Shown in pieces: positions 34,098-45,146 of a stretch of 64,000 nucleotides of DNA. How positions within the stretch are numbered: the first letter of the stretch is position 1; the number at the start of each line of letters is the position of its first letter. Position numbers and translations under genes: made by a program. The notes below the pieces were generated by a model that was given only the letters and a program-made list of their open reading frames with translations, was not told the origin of the DNA and ran no database searches. The stretch is from Tremella fuciformis (lineage: Eukaryota > Basidiomycota > Tremellomycetes > Tremellales > Tremellaceae): assembly GCA_032768795.1 (NCBI GenBank), contig CP136491.1:2978501-3042500 (forward strand). The letters are read 5' to 3'.

Positions 34098-35459
34098 TTA
34101 TGCTTGTATTGCAGCGCCCGTGACTTGTATTTTTGGCAAGCCCCCTTCAACCGCCGGACCGACATTCAAGGTCGCAGTCCCTGGCGGTCCCCCAACAGCG
34201 CCTGCAGCGGCCAGAGCGGCTTGGGCCGCCTGCGCCGCTTGTCCCTGGAAGATGACGTTCTGTCCGTCGGGCTTCTTACGGGCCGCCAGCGCTTTGATGA
34301 ACAGCTCTCCGACCTGTGCCGAGGTGTAGATGTCCATCGCGGTCCTCCAGATGCCCTCCACCTGTCCACCTAGCCATGTCGACTTTGCCGGTTCACTCGC
34401 CGGCGCGCTTGGCGGAGCACTCGATGCGGGAGCTGCTGTGCCCGCAGTCCCATTTGGCTGCTTTGTGCTAGGCTTCTGTGGGGGCACAGATCCCGCATTC
34501 GACACGCCGGAACCGAGTCGGCGGAAAGATATGCCGGCCAGGCCGATCAGTTCAGACAGCTCACGCCGGCCCGCTTCGTCGTCCTTGATGCCCTCGTTGA
34601 GGTTCTCGATGACGGGTCTCTCCACGACCTTGGGCTTCTTGGCAGGTTTCGGCGGCGGCACCTTGTTGGGTCGGTGCAAGCGCTGCCACTCGAGATACAG
34701 GACATCGTATGATCGCGATCGCCCCTGGACCGCACGCTTCGCGCCGACAGTGTGCGTCTTGCAGGTCAAAGAGCGTGAACATGGAACGTTTCGGTCATTG
34801 ATGACACCGCACTGCTTGTCGAGATTGATCGGCTCCGAGGCTTGTCGTCAGCAAGTTATATAGGGGTGGGTTTCCTGACGGACCTCTCATGCGCTTCCTC
34901 TCTGCAATAGCAGCCTTTTCCTGCTCCTTGGCTGCCTTCTTGGCTGCTTTCTCCTTCTCCTTCTTCAAGCGCTTGATCTCGGACTTTTTCAAACCCTTGT
35001 ACTCGGGATTGCCCGCAGGCGGTACCTCTTCCAAGGGAATTTTCGCCCGTTTCTTGGGCGGTGGGACATTCATGTCTGCCCGTCAGCACAGCGTGGAAGA
35101 GCTTCAGCACGCTCACCGTCTGAAGCTCGGCGCTTCTTGTCCGCCTTGGTCGCTTTCTCGCTCTTGACCTTGACGTTCAAAGGCGCCCCGTCCAGTATGT
35201 GCGCGCAGTGCTTTTGATGCTCGCCCATCGCCCAGGCCATGACGATCTTTCGGCAGCGACCACACGCGCGCAGCTGCCTGCTCGGATCCGACGTCTGCGA
35301 CTTGAGCGGCCGAGGGCCGAACATGGGCATGTCGCGCATTGGCAGGAGGTCGGCAGGCGGCCGAGGCGGCGAGGTGATCATCGGTGGCGGAGGAGGGGAT
35401 GGGGAGAAGGTGAAGGCCGGCAGGGGCGGCCCCGTGAGCGGCTTGAGCTTGAGCGTCAT
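34098..35459 (-). CDS. SGF73: SAGA subunit Sgf73 / ataxin-7 like
   Basis: Anchors the SAGA deubiquitinase module. N-terminal LKLKPLTGPPLPAF leads to a small zinc finger, CGRCRKIVMAWAMGEHQKHC. A Lys/Glu/Ala coiled segment follows (SEIKRLKKEKEKAAKKAAKE), then the SCA7 domain: INLDKQCGVINDRNVPCSRS, LTCKTHTVGAKRAVQGRSRS, YDVLYLEWQRLHRPN. The C-terminal part is Ala/Pro-rich with a helical segment (IWRTAMDIYTSAQVGELFIK). Three exons are supported, with introns near 35074-35116 and 34840-34885. The start at 35459 is the Met directly before TLKLK; the frame stays open to 35834, so a longer form is possible. It lies 5 kb from TAF12, another SAGA subunit. Confidence 0.93.
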
Positions 35460-36151
35460 GTCGAGTGGCGCTTTGGGAGTTGGCTGAGGCTGCTGAGAGG
35501 TCCGCAAGTCGGTGTGCGCCTGCTGTTGTGGATAGACCAACTTCGGTTGATCGAAGAGGATGAAACGCCAATGCGACGCCGGCTGGAGGTCGTGATCGAG
35601 GACGAGGACACTTGATGATGCCGTCGAGGTGTGGTCCGCTAGACTGGCGATATCTGCCCGGAGAAGAAGTGTCCAAGCCCCAAGCAGATGGCAGGACTCG
35701 GCAATGGCAACGATCAAGCAAGAGCAAGTGCAGGAGCGATAAAGCTCAAAGGGACGTCGCGTGGTCGTCACGTGGCGAACCCTGCTCCGTCGACCGGATC
35801 TAAAGCGTTCCGAGCTGTCCGCTTTCTTTCCCACTCCGCATGATCATCATCAACAACAGCAGATGCAATGCATAGTTGTGCGCGTCTGCCTTGATCGACA
35901 GCATGTTGCAGAGGCGTTCCTCGGGCCCGACGATGCTGCATCTCCATCGACGCCCTTGGCAGTAAGAGGTCGTTAGGCCTGCGCCCGATGCGTCCTTTAG
36001 GTCCCACATTCACCCCTGGTCCATACTCCTGAAATTGTACTTAAGACATACCGGCCTCCTCGTTTCCAGTTGCCTCCTCCCACCCGCCTCGACCCGCTTA
36101 CCTGTCGTATAATCTTCGTACCCAGCACCTTTGTTCGGCACCCAGCCCACT
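35460..36151. other. Intergenic, divergent SGF73 / Kre9-like upstream region
   Basis: 692 bp between two outward-facing genes. The minus frame open from 35834 is an in-frame 5' extension of SGF73 but is Arg/Ser/His-rich without motif. No other gene seen. Confidence 0.45.
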
Positions 36152-36947
36152 ATGCGCTCCGCCTGGCTCCTCCCGCTCGTAGCGGCTGCCATCGTGAGGG
36201 CGGCTATCACCATCACCTACCCGGACAGCGACACAATCTGGTGAGCGCCCACTCGCCTCCCCTGCCATTCTCTGCCTTCTGCCGCAAGGGCAACGGTGCA
36301 GCAGGCTGACGACAGGTACACCAACAATACGGTCAGCCTCAACTGGACCACGTCCGCGCCCGACTCGGACACCTACCTCTTCCGCGCCCTGCTCAGCAAC
36401 ACGGACACGTCCATCTTGGCGAGCGCGACGGACATTGCCGACTCGCGGAACGCGTCGACAGAGCACGTCAAGATCCTCCTGCCGCGTCTGACGGCGGGGT
36501 GCGTCCTCCCGGCTCCCGGAAACGAAGGCGGCAGCTGACGAGCAGGTCCGGCTACGTGGTGTCGTTTGTGAACACCACCAACGAGGCGCAGGTCTTCGCT
36601 ACCAGCGCGCCGTTCGAGATCGAGGCGGGAATAGGTGGGTTGTCTCCCTGCCGGGCGCGACAGGGCTGATTGCCAGTGCCTAGCCAGACATCGACGTCGG
36701 CCTCTGCGACGTCGTCTGCGAGTGCCAACCTCCCAAACGCGCAGAGCGCATCTCAATCGTGAGCCAGATTGGATTGTCTGTGATCGCGCGGCGGCGACGC
36801 TGAGTGCACAGAGACTTCCCCTCGGCCTCGTTGAAAGCGTCGGCCAGCGCTGGGGCCGCCGCCAAGGTTCTGGACATCAAGCGAGACACGCTAGTGGTCG
36901 GCGTGTCGGCGATGCTGGCGGTTGCCGGAGGGGCCCTGCTGCTCTGA
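36152..36947 (+). CDS. Kre9/Knh1-like GPI-anchored secreted protein
   Basis: MRSAWLLPLVAAAIVRA is a signal peptide. The following ITITYPDSDTIWYTNNTVSL and NWTTSAPDSDTYLFRALL, then KILLPRLTAGSGYVVSFVNT and APFEIEAGI, match the Ser-Thr-rich Kre9/Knh1-like N-terminal domain of fungal surface proteins. The C-terminus is Ser/Ala-rich and ends in DTLVVGVSAMLAVAGGALLL, a GPI-attachment type tail. Introns are removed after DTIW (near 36240), after LTAG, after EAGI and after SQS (36761-36818 region); the last restores SDFPSASLKASASAG. The domain is linked to beta-1,6-glucan and cell-wall assembly, but the activity of these proteins is not established. Confidence 0.88.
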
Positions 36948-37129
36948 GCTACTGCACTGGCCTGCGTTCCCTGGACATTTAATGGGTCCCTACGTTACGA
37001 CCGATTTTTAGTACCTGTACATGAAACGCATGAGAGGGAGTGTCAGTACGGTCAACCAGCGATGTCATGCCAGTGAGACGGTCGTGCATGGTACATGTAG
37101 AAAGCTCCTCCAAAACCTCGTCACAACCC

Positions 37130-37963
37130 TTATGCGGCGTGCTTGGTCTTGCGGGCCTGCAGCTTCCTCCAGTAGAACTGCAACGTCAGCCGAAGCTCGA
37201 CAATGATAACTGTTGTACGCACGTCAAGCTCCTTGCCCTCGAGGATGTATCCGTCCGCACGTCCGCTCTGTCCGGGCCGGCTGGTCAAGACGGCCAACAG
37301 ACGTCCAGCCTTGAACTGCTGCTCAAGCAAGGGGTCGATCTTGGCGTCCTTCTTGCGCTCCTCGATGACACGCTTGACGTGGTTCGACTGCTTCTTCTCC
37401 TCGGTCTCGACGGCAGCGGCGGGGGTCTTGGCGCCGCGGACAATGGGTTGGGCGTAGTGGGCCTCGTACCATTGACGGAAAGGGGTGGCGTCGACATCGA
37501 CAACGCAAGACTTGACGAGAGTCTGGGTTCGGAGAAGCTCGTTGTTCGAGGCGTTGTATCGCTAGCGGTCAGCACATGGCGCTTCAAGACATGCTGCAAT
37601 GTGTATGGCGCGCATGGAGCCAAGCATGATGACTCACGACCTGGATCAAACGAGTCTTCCTGGTGACGTGCTCAGAGCCCCAAGCAAAGTTGCCGGTGTC
37701 GAGGCGGAGGGCACGGTACTTGGTGTTACCACCTCGGGTTCGGACGGTGTGGATTCGCTTCGAAGAGTCGAGCTTGGTCATGGCGGGCTGACGGCCGAGC
37801 TCGAACTTTCTCTTCTTGCGGCTGAACCGTCAGCATCCGTTCAACGCCATCGCCCCATCCTGACTCCCGACGCCAACACGAAGATTGTAGGTGGCACTCA
37901 CTAGTGCGCCCGGCGGGCGCCGGAGGCGGAGCGCTTGTGGCGCGAGTCACGAGCAATACCCAT
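37130..37963 (-). CDS. RPS8: 40S ribosomal protein eS8
   Basis: Small-subunit ribosomal protein. Four coding exons give [79 protein letters not shown], then [52 protein letters not shown] and the final [15 protein letters not shown]. Coding introns lie near 37820-37902, 37562-37638 and 37180-37222. The ATG at 37963 is preceded one base upstream by a CTAG acceptor, so a 5'UTR intron is inferred (separate entry). I looked for C/D snoRNA boxes in the introns because animal RPS8 hosts them and found none. Confidence 0.97.
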
Positions 37964-37964
37964 C

Positions 37965-38190
37965 CTAGCAGTCAGCACGATTGTCGGGGACGTTCTCGTC
38001 GGTCGAGCAGTCGCTAACACCAGAAAGGCAGTTGTCGAAAATCCCCTCTATCCTGCTTCGCGCAGTCCTTCTTTTGTTCTTCCTTCCGTCGTCTCCCAGC
38101 CAAAACCTTCTCCCCGCCTAGCTGCTTTGCCTGCCTGCCTGGTGTCGCGACTGCACTCCTGAAGATGAGGGTGGGCGGGATATCACTCAC
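37965..38190 (-). other. Probable 226-nt 5'UTR intron of RPS8
   Basis: On the minus strand a GTGAGT donor follows TGTTCAA at 38190, and GTGCTGACTGCTAG ends one base before the ATG, with an ideal CTGAC branch word. The leader exon CCTTCCTCAACTGTTCAA is pyrimidine-rich, as in ribosomal-protein leaders. Confidence 0.75.
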
Positions 38191-38374
38191 TTGAACAGTT
38201 GAGGAAGGAAAACTCGTCTGTCGCAACGAAGACCTACAACGAGGGGGGAGGGGGTGGGCTGGGACCCGCGGCGAAGCTAAAATCACCGAGAGAGACTGGA
38301 CGTGGCACAAGCTCTACGAGACCTTAACGCCGATGCCTTCTTTCCGGCGGATTTTAAATCCGATTGGCTCGCTC

Positions 38375-39766
38375 TCATACATCCATGACCTCGCCCCATT
38401 TCCCAATTTCACCTGCAGCACCTTTCATACCGCTCTCATCCCACCATCCCCGCACAAAGCCATATCCCTCGACGTACATGCCAGCCACTTCGCTGAAGAC
38501 CTTCTTCATCTTGCTCACATATACTTTGACCGACGCGCGCAGCTTCTGCCCCTCTGCATTTGGCTCATCATCGAGGACGGAGAGGAGAAGCAGCAAGACC
38601 TCCCCGACAGCACTGACGTATGCGTGTGCGGCATGCCAGTCAACCTCGCCTCCCGAGCTTGGGTGCGATAGCTGAAGAGACTGGCCGTCGGCGAGCAAGG
38701 GGAGACGAGGGGACGATGTCGGGTATGTCGACTTGAGCACTTCGCGCTCCACGACCAGCGCCTCGAGGATGAGTGTGAGAGGAGCAAGAAGGATGCTCGG
38801 GCATAGCAGGGCGGTTTCGCTTGCAGGCGTTGGGTCCAGTCTAGCGGGCGGGACGAGCGAAGTGATTGTGGCGATGAGCATCACATTCTCGCTGGAAGGG
38901 CGCAAATGGACCGTTCCGGCGGGCAAGCCGGACAGTGTCTGGTCCGCTCCGGGTCGGGGAGCATGCGTGCGCCGTGTGGCCGCAGGCGGATGGGTTTTAC
39001 TTCGCGGCGGCGGCACTTCCAGTGACCGAGCGTGCTGTCCCGCCGAGTTGGCGTGAGGTGGTCGAGGGCTGATCGATGTCGACGCGTGGGTCGGAATGGG
39101 CTTACTTCGAGTTAGATGAGTACTGATTGCGTGGGCTTCGTCGGCAGATGAGGTGGACGACTGCTGAGGCGCTCTACCCGACGGCTTGCGCACTCGTTCG
39201 GCGAAGACTTCGGGAGTCGTATCGCTCGACGTTCGACTATGCTTTCGCACGCCCGCTCGTCGAGTTAGAGCCGCCTGCTTGGCGATCTCGGACCTACCGC
39301 CTGGGGATATCCCATTTGTCACTGGCGGCAGCCGATTCAATGACCTGTCGGAGCTGAGGTCCTTGAGTAGGTCTTTGGCCTTGCCCATGTCAAGGCCCTG
39401 CAGGCGCTTTGTGTCGATTGTACTGCCTACTTGCCATCCCTCCGCCGGTCCAGGCTGGCTTTGCGCCTCTTCTAATGGTACAGAAGGGCTCGACAAGGAG
39501 TGCCGCTTGAGGTGTGTGGCGCCGGTTGGCATAGCGTGCACGGGGAGACGCGGATGACCGCTCATGAGGTCCGAGTGGGCGAGCGAGGACATGTCAGGCA
39601 GAGAAGGGATCAGGCTCGAATCCAGGATGAGGTCAAGGTTGAGCAGGCCGCCGCCCATGCTTGGCATCATGCGGGGCATCGAGGCGGGCATCGGCGCTCG
39701 CATGAGCTCTGCGCGAGGAGCGCCAGCGACCGGGGCTGAGCCGCCGACTTGGCGATGTTGCGCCAT
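38375..39766 (-). CDS. Unknown protein, Ser/Pro-rich N-terminus, helical C-terminus
   Basis: Single uninterrupted frame, 463 residues from the Met at 39766 (a Met at 39844 would add 26). The first 300 residues are Ser/Pro/Arg/His-rich and look disordered. The last 160 are more ordered: NVMLIATITSLVPPARLDP, LCPSILLAPLTLILEALVVE, WHAAHAYVSAVGEVLLLLLS and KLRASVKVYVSKMKKVFSEV, which read as amphipathic helices. I do not recognise the family. Long intron-free genes are the minority here, but the ordered C-terminal half argues for a real protein. Confidence 0.7.
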   Translation of the reverse strand: MAQHRQVGGSAPVAGAPRAELMRAPMPASMPRMMPSMGGGLLNLDLILDSSLIPSLPDMSSLAHSDLMSGHPRLPVHAMPTGATHLKRHSLSSPSVPLEEAQSQPGPAEGWQVGSTIDTKRLQGLDMGKAKDLLKDLSSDRSLNRLPPVTNGISPGGRSEIAKQAALTRRAGVRKHSRTSSDTTPEVFAERVRKPSGRAPQQSSTSSADEAHAISTHLTRSKPIPTHASTSISPRPPHANSAGQHARSLEVPPPRSKTHPPAATRRTHAPRPGADQTLSGLPAGTVHLRPSSENVMLIATITSLVPPARLDPTPASETALLCPSILLAPLTLILEALVVEREVLKSTYPTSSPRLPLLADGQSLQLSHPSSGGEVDWHAAHAYVSAVGEVLLLLLSVLDDEPNAEGQKLRASVKVYVSKMKKVFSEVAGMYVEGYGFVRGWWDESGMKGAAGEIGKWGEVMDV

Positions 39767-40024
39767 GGCTTGTGTGAAGTGGGAGGAGAGGGGGTGCTTG
39801 TATGGAGGCGGCCATAGTACATGTAACGTTGCGTCCTTTGTCATGCCCAGCTGCGTGCTGCGCGTCCTTGCTGATCGATGTCGCTCCTTTCACGATCTGG
39901 TACGGAGACTGCAAGTGCCACTTGCCACCCAGCCTCCACCTCGAGGATCCAACGACGATAACTTTGGGAGCTTCTTTCTCGTCTCAAACCTGTCAAACCT
40001 GCTGATCGGAGCACATCTGCGACC

Positions 40025-40828
40025 ATGTCCTCCTCGGGCCAGCTGGACGAGACAAAGCGCAAGTTCATCCAAGAGGCCATCGCCAACGGCGTGCTGCTCT
40101 TTGGCGACTTTACGCTCAAGTCGGGGCGGTGGGTCTGCTCCCTCCGAGGAGGAAGCGCACGCTGACCGCCGTCCAGACAGTCGCCGTACTTCTTCAACGC
40201 GGGCCTGCTGCACTCGTCGTCCCTGCTGTACGCGACGGCGCAGGCGTACGCCCAGCTGCTCACGTCGTCCCGGATTCCCGAGTTTGACGTGCTCTTCGGC
40301 CCGGCGTACAAGGGCATCTCGCTCGCGGCCATAACGGCCGTCGAGCTCTTCCGGTCGCACGGGCGCGACGTGGGCTTTGCGTACAACAGGAAGGAGAAGA
40401 AGGACGTGAGTGGCGGCGTCTCTCCTCGCCCCCATCGGGGAGGGGGAGGAGGCTGACGGGGTGGGGGAGAGGCGGGGCACTGACGGCAGCACGGCGAGGG
40501 CGGCACGCTCGTGGGCGCGCCCCTCAAGGGCCGCATCGTCATCATCGACGACGTGCTCACGCGCGGCACGGCCATCCGCGAGTCGCAGGCGCTCATCGCG
40601 CAGCACCCCGAGGCGAAGATTGTGGGCGTGGTGCAGCTGGTGGACCGGCAGGAGAAGGGCGCAGATACGGACAAGAGCGCGGTGCAGCAGCTCGAGCAGG
40701 AGTACGGGATACCGATCGAGCCGATCGTTGGGGTGCGAGATATCTTGGCGTACCTGAAGGAGCAGGGCGGGTACGAGGAGGAGCTCAAGCGCGTCGAGGC
40801 GTATACGAGGGAGTTTGGCGCCGTCTGA
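40025..40828 (+). CDS. URA5: Orotate phosphoribosyltransferase
   Basis: Fifth step of UMP synthesis: orotate + PRPP to OMP. Exons join as [20 protein letters not shown] across a 47-nt intron and [20 protein letters not shown] across a longer intron with G-runs (about 40406-40490). The PRPP-binding motif is [27 protein letters not shown] precedes it. The protein ends [18 protein letters not shown]. Length near 225 residues is normal. Mutants of this gene resist 5-FOA in many fungi. Confidence 0.97.
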
Positions 40829-41001
40829 ACGATGGGTTGGCTGCGGGCGGGCGAGACCCTCAGACACGAGTCACTGAACGATACGACCTCGGCGGGACTG
40901 GAGGGAAGGGGACGCAGAATATACTATCATCACACCGTTGGATCAAATGAGGGCATACAACACCTAGAGCTACATGAGAGATGCTACGCTACGCTTCAGA
41001 T

Positions 41002-43563
41002 TTAAGCGTGCCCGCCCATCGTCTTGCCCCACGTCGCCAACTCCGGGCCAAGTCCAGCGCCGCCTTCCTGTCGGAACCACCCGACAATCTCATGAGGTGT
41101 GAGGGCGCATCGGAACTTGTGGAAGCCTGATCGGCCGCTGGGGTTGGCAGCGGGCAGGAGCAGGCCAACTCTTTGCAGATGCTCAAAGGACTGGCGGTCA
41201 ATAAACGTTTGCTCGAGACCAGTGATACTGACAATCCTTATAACATCCACTGGCCAGCGTGTCTTGCCACTTCCAACAAGCTTTGTGCGTGAGAACCGCA
41301 GGTATTCCTCCTCGACCTGGACCAAGTTGAACTCCTCCCGCCCGGCAAATGCCAGATGTTTCGAGATGATCAAGATCGCCAAGCAGGGCTGCGGTAGACC
41401 TTTGAGCTTGGACAGTGTCGACCCCCAGCCAGCCGCGTCAATCTGCCCGACGACAGAATCGTGCACCAGCCTCATTGGCAGGAAGTCGATCTTTCCAACC
41501 AGCACTGAAGTCATGGGGGCGACCTGAGTGTCAGTCTTGTCCCGACGCTCAGCTGGAGTGTTATCATGGGCGCTCACAAAGGGGCGATAGAGCAGCCGGA
41601 CGTCGGTTGTCAGGCCAGAAAGACGATCTAATTGCTCGACGAGCTTTGGATGTCCCAATAGCGTCTGCTATAAGCCGGGTGCAAGGACAGATCGAGGGGA
41701 TCACCTCGATTGCAAATTGCCAGTCTCCCTTCCATTCCCATAGGAGCCTATCCTCCTTGCTCATGCCGGTGGTTGCGGGTTGATCGGCAGACTCCCATGG
41801 GACTAGGACATCTCGGAGCAGTGGTCCCCAACCCACAGAATCGGGCGACAAGGGAGAAACAACACGATAAATCCGATGAGAGAAACGAGATTTGACGCGC
41901 TTCTCTAAGAGCAACAGGGTGTCCTGCACATCAGTGCGTTCCCCATCAAATTCCTGCCTGATGAGACTGACGACTCTTGAAGTGACTCCAATGACTGCCA
42001 CACCCCGACCAGTGGTCTCCACAGGCCCCGTTTTGATGCTCTGCACGACATCGACTGCTCATTAGGGCTGCCCAAATGCCCAATCGGCGCACTCACGAAG
42101 ACAATATAGCAACGCCTGACGGGCGTGTTCTGTAAATTCGTCAAATTCTTCGATGATGATAACGATAGCTCTCGGTGAGGGTGCCGTGAGAAGCGCGAGC
42201 AAATGGGACGGCAAGGTGGTAGGAGCATATTCCTGCCGAGTGAGCTGTCTCCCCAAAAGCTTCGACCGCAGATCACCTTCTCATCGCCTGCAGGACCTTC
42301 ATCATCGTCTCCCTCCTCTGCGGGCGCTTTCGACCCTTCTGCAGCCGCAATTTGACGGCCCATCTCCCTTATCGCCAGCCGGTCGTTCGTTTGCGCATGG
42401 CCGGACAAGCGGACTACGATAGGCTCGGCATTCTGGTTTGCAGTCGGCATGAGGTCGAGCGCGCGGGCAATTGTCTGAATGTGAGCATGTCCCTGCCGCA
42501 GGCGCTAACAGCTTACTCGACTCTTGCCGGCTCCTCTGGGTCCTACCAAAAGGGCACTGTTCCCTTCTCCACGCTCGACGGTGCCTTTCAGGAGGTTGAC
42601 GAGGCCTTGCAGCGCCTCATTGGTCTCTTCGTCCGCAAAAGGACGAGGATGCGATGAGACACGTCCCGTCAAGGTCTCCAAGATTGACACCATGTGAGCC
42701 CGGGCTCCTGGAGGCAGCCGGGGGGTCACCAGATCGTCGTCCTCCTTCTGCTTGCCCTTCGAGCGCGCATCGACAGGCGTGCTGTCGCCGACATCTTGAA
42801 CTTGTAACGTAGTCGAGCTTTCGGCGGATGCTCCCAGTCCCTGGTCCTCCACCGGCTCCTCGACCTCGGTAGACTCCTCGTCGTCTTCTTCCGCCACACC
42901 GCCATATTCGTCCACCGCCTCTTCCTGCTTGCTGGTGGCGACGACCCTGCCGCTTCGAGTCAATCTCGGCGCTTCGGCATCTCCCTCGTACACAAAGTTT
43001 CTTGCCTCTCGTTGCGCTCGAAGCTTCTCGTTCTCGCGGAAAGTCTCGCGGCTGACAGTGGGTACGTTGACCGACGGAGTCTCATCGAAAGCCTCGTCGA
43101 AATGTGGCAAGTCGGCAGAGGGCACTGGAGCCGCAGGAGCTTGGGGAGGTGGTGGTGCTCGAGCCTTGCCTTTCTTGGTTGAAGCAGCTAGAGCTTGGAC
43201 GAGATTGCCCTTGCCCCTTCTGGTGGGTGTCGAGGTCGACCTCGCTTCCTTTCTCGCCCGAGTGGAAGGGGCGGGAGCGGTCCTGGCCTTCGGGACAGCT
43301 GAAGACGACTCTCCGGCCCTTGGCGGAAAAGACATGATGACTCTGAAGGTATTGGCATTTGACGACTTCTCGGTTGATTTCTTCGAATACGTGACTGGCG
43401 GCGCGTTGGGTTTGAGCCGCTTGGGGGTCGGTTCATCGACGACCACCTCCACCGGTGCAGTAGGCCCCGGTTGGCTGGCGGCGACGGGGACGGGCGCAGC
43501 ATTGTTCGGTTTGGGTATCTCTTGGAACCGCACAGATACACTTGGAGCGCCAATTCGTACCAT
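41002..43563 (-). CDS. ORC4: Origin recognition complex subunit 4
   Basis: AAA+ subunit of the replication initiator. A long basic, Ser/Pro/Ala-rich N-terminus (residues about 1-270) is followed by LQGLVNLLKGTVERGEGNSA, then the Walker A LLVGPRGAGKSR and the Walker B segment AIVIIIEEFDEFTEHARQAL. GVAVIGVTSRVVSLI is sensor 1-like, and LLEKRVKSRFSHRIYRVVSP follows as in Orc4. The C-terminal winged-helix part includes LPQPCLAILIISKHLAFAG, FNLVQVEEEYLRFS and RSGFHKFRCALTPHEIVGWF. At least five exons are needed. The start at 43563 (MVRIGAPSVSVRFQEIPKP) is preferred; a Met at 43614 is in frame. It diverges from YRA1. Confidence 0.94.
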
Positions 43564-43776
43564 CGTCGACCGCCAGAAGCTGTATTGTCCAAGGCATCGT
43601 TGATCAATCGTCATTCAGCCGTGACGATAGACGGGGGTAGGCTTGCGATCAATCCCGAGCTTGGCACGAGCCTATCAAGACACGGACCACCATTTCGGAG
43701 GACGTGCGTTCTTGGTCTCACTTGATTCATCTTCATATTTGTGTCTTGTACACCAACCCGAGGAGTTGCAATCAGA
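43564..43776. promoter_or_regulatory. Divergent promoter, ORC4 / YRA1
   Basis: 213 bp between outward-facing start codons. No specific element assigned. Confidence 0.55.
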
Positions 43777-45146
43777 ATGGATGTCGACAAGAGTCTGGAC
43801 GATATGATCGCGGACAAGCGCAAACCGTCCAGCGGGGCCCGAGGCCGAGGAGGGCCCAGGACTTCGCTACCGAGAAGAGAGAACGCGGCGCCCTATGCAG
43901 TGGGTACTCACCTCCTTGGCCACTTAACCTCACGCCGTGGGACTCCCGAGGGCCGGCCTGTCATGCGATGGCTCGCTGTGGCTGCTCGGGTTGTGGATGG
44001 CCGCTTCGGTTTGCCGCGAGCTGCAGCTGACGCGCAGCGCCCGCCGCCTCGGTCGACAGAGGACAAATGGGTCCACGACGCCTACCGCGGTCCCGGGGCG
44101 GACCGGTCCTCGCGCAGAGACGTGTCGGGTGGTGGTGCCATACCCGTAGCAGGCACAGGCGCGGGATTCACTGGAGCTTCGCCCAGGATTGAGGTAGTGG
44201 GACTGCACTACGAGGTGACCCCGGCGGATCTCAAGGTGCGCCGATCGCGGAGTGCTGGCAGCCCGGCGTCGAGGCTCATGCGCAGAACATCTTCTCACAA
44301 GCTGGGACGCTTGTGCAGGGCCCGACCATCAAAGTGAGCCTGAGCCTATAGAATCCCATCCATCCGCATTCGCGAATCGCGCGTCCCTCGGGCAAGTCCG
44401 GCAGATCCCAATCTCCGCTCGGCCGGACTGAGGCAACACTCAGAGCTGCATGGGGTCAAGGGGATCGCGTTCGGGTGGAAGAGGGTCAGGGGCAGTGCTG
44501 AAACCATGCCTTCCTGTCCCTTCTCACAAGTGAGCCATCGTGCCATGTCGCGCCGCGCGCCAACTGACGGAAGATCACTTTGACCTGCTTGCTCTTACAG
44601 TATGACCGCTCAGGGCGTTCGACAGGACAGGCCACCATGGAGTACGCCTCTGTGCAGCAGGCCAAGATCGCCATCAACAAGTTTGACGGGGCGATGACCA
44701 AAGGTCAGCTAATCCACTCTGCACGTCGTCATGCCTGGGTACTGAATGTGCAGGCCAGACGATCTCGATCCGACTTTTGCCGCCCGTGCTGGCCCGTCCA
44801 CCGCCACAGGCCGCGTCAAAGGACCTGCTGAGCCGAATCAGCGGTGGCACAGGCGGCTCGCTCGCCTCTCGTATTAGCGGAACGTCCAATGGCGCTCCTG
44901 CCAACGGAGCATCCCGAGGTGCACCTCGAGGCAGAGGGTCAGTGCGCTACAAGGAAAGAGCGTGATCTGACGCTCAGCAACCGCGGACGTGGCGGTCCAG
45001 GCGGCGGTCGAGGTGGGCGACGGGGACCAGCTAACGAAGGTGATCTCGACAAGGAGCTGGATACGTTCATGAAGTCCGACGTCAGTGCTCGAATGCAATA
45101 TCCCAGCGGCGCTGACGGGCAGGTCTCGGGCGATGTGAACATGTAG
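43777..45146 (+). CDS. YRA1: mRNA export factor Yra1/ALYREF
   Basis: Adaptor that brings spliced mRNA to the export receptor. Exons: 43777-43899, 44038-44235, 44286-44333, 44601-44703, 44754-44937, 44978-45146; all phases agree. The N-terminal conserved helix is MDVDKSLDDMIADKRKPSSG. The RRM reads PRIEVVGLHYEVTPADLKNI, FSQAGTLVQGPTIKYDRSGR, STGQATMEYASVQQAKIAIN, KFDGAMTKGQTISIRLLPP. RGG-rich stretches flank it, and the C-terminal helix is EGDLDKELDTFMKSD. Introns 1 (138 nt) and 3 (267 nt) are far longer than is normal in this window. Yeast YRA1 carries one long intron that controls its own expression, which is why the intron is listed separately. Confidence 0.95.
44334..44600 (+). other. Long 267-nt intron inside the YRA1 RRM
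   Basis: Donor GTGAGC after GPTIK; acceptor TTGCTCTTACAG before YDRSGRS. It contains stops in all three frames, so it is not coding. A second GTGAGC word lies near 44531, and CTGAC-type branch words lie near 44427, 44563 and 44580, so alternative splicing is possible. Confidence 0.85.

Noticed and set aside
37130..37963. Box C/D snoRNAs in RPS8 introns
   Set aside because: Animal RPS8 introns host them, but I found no TGATGA/CTGA pair in a sensible arrangement here.
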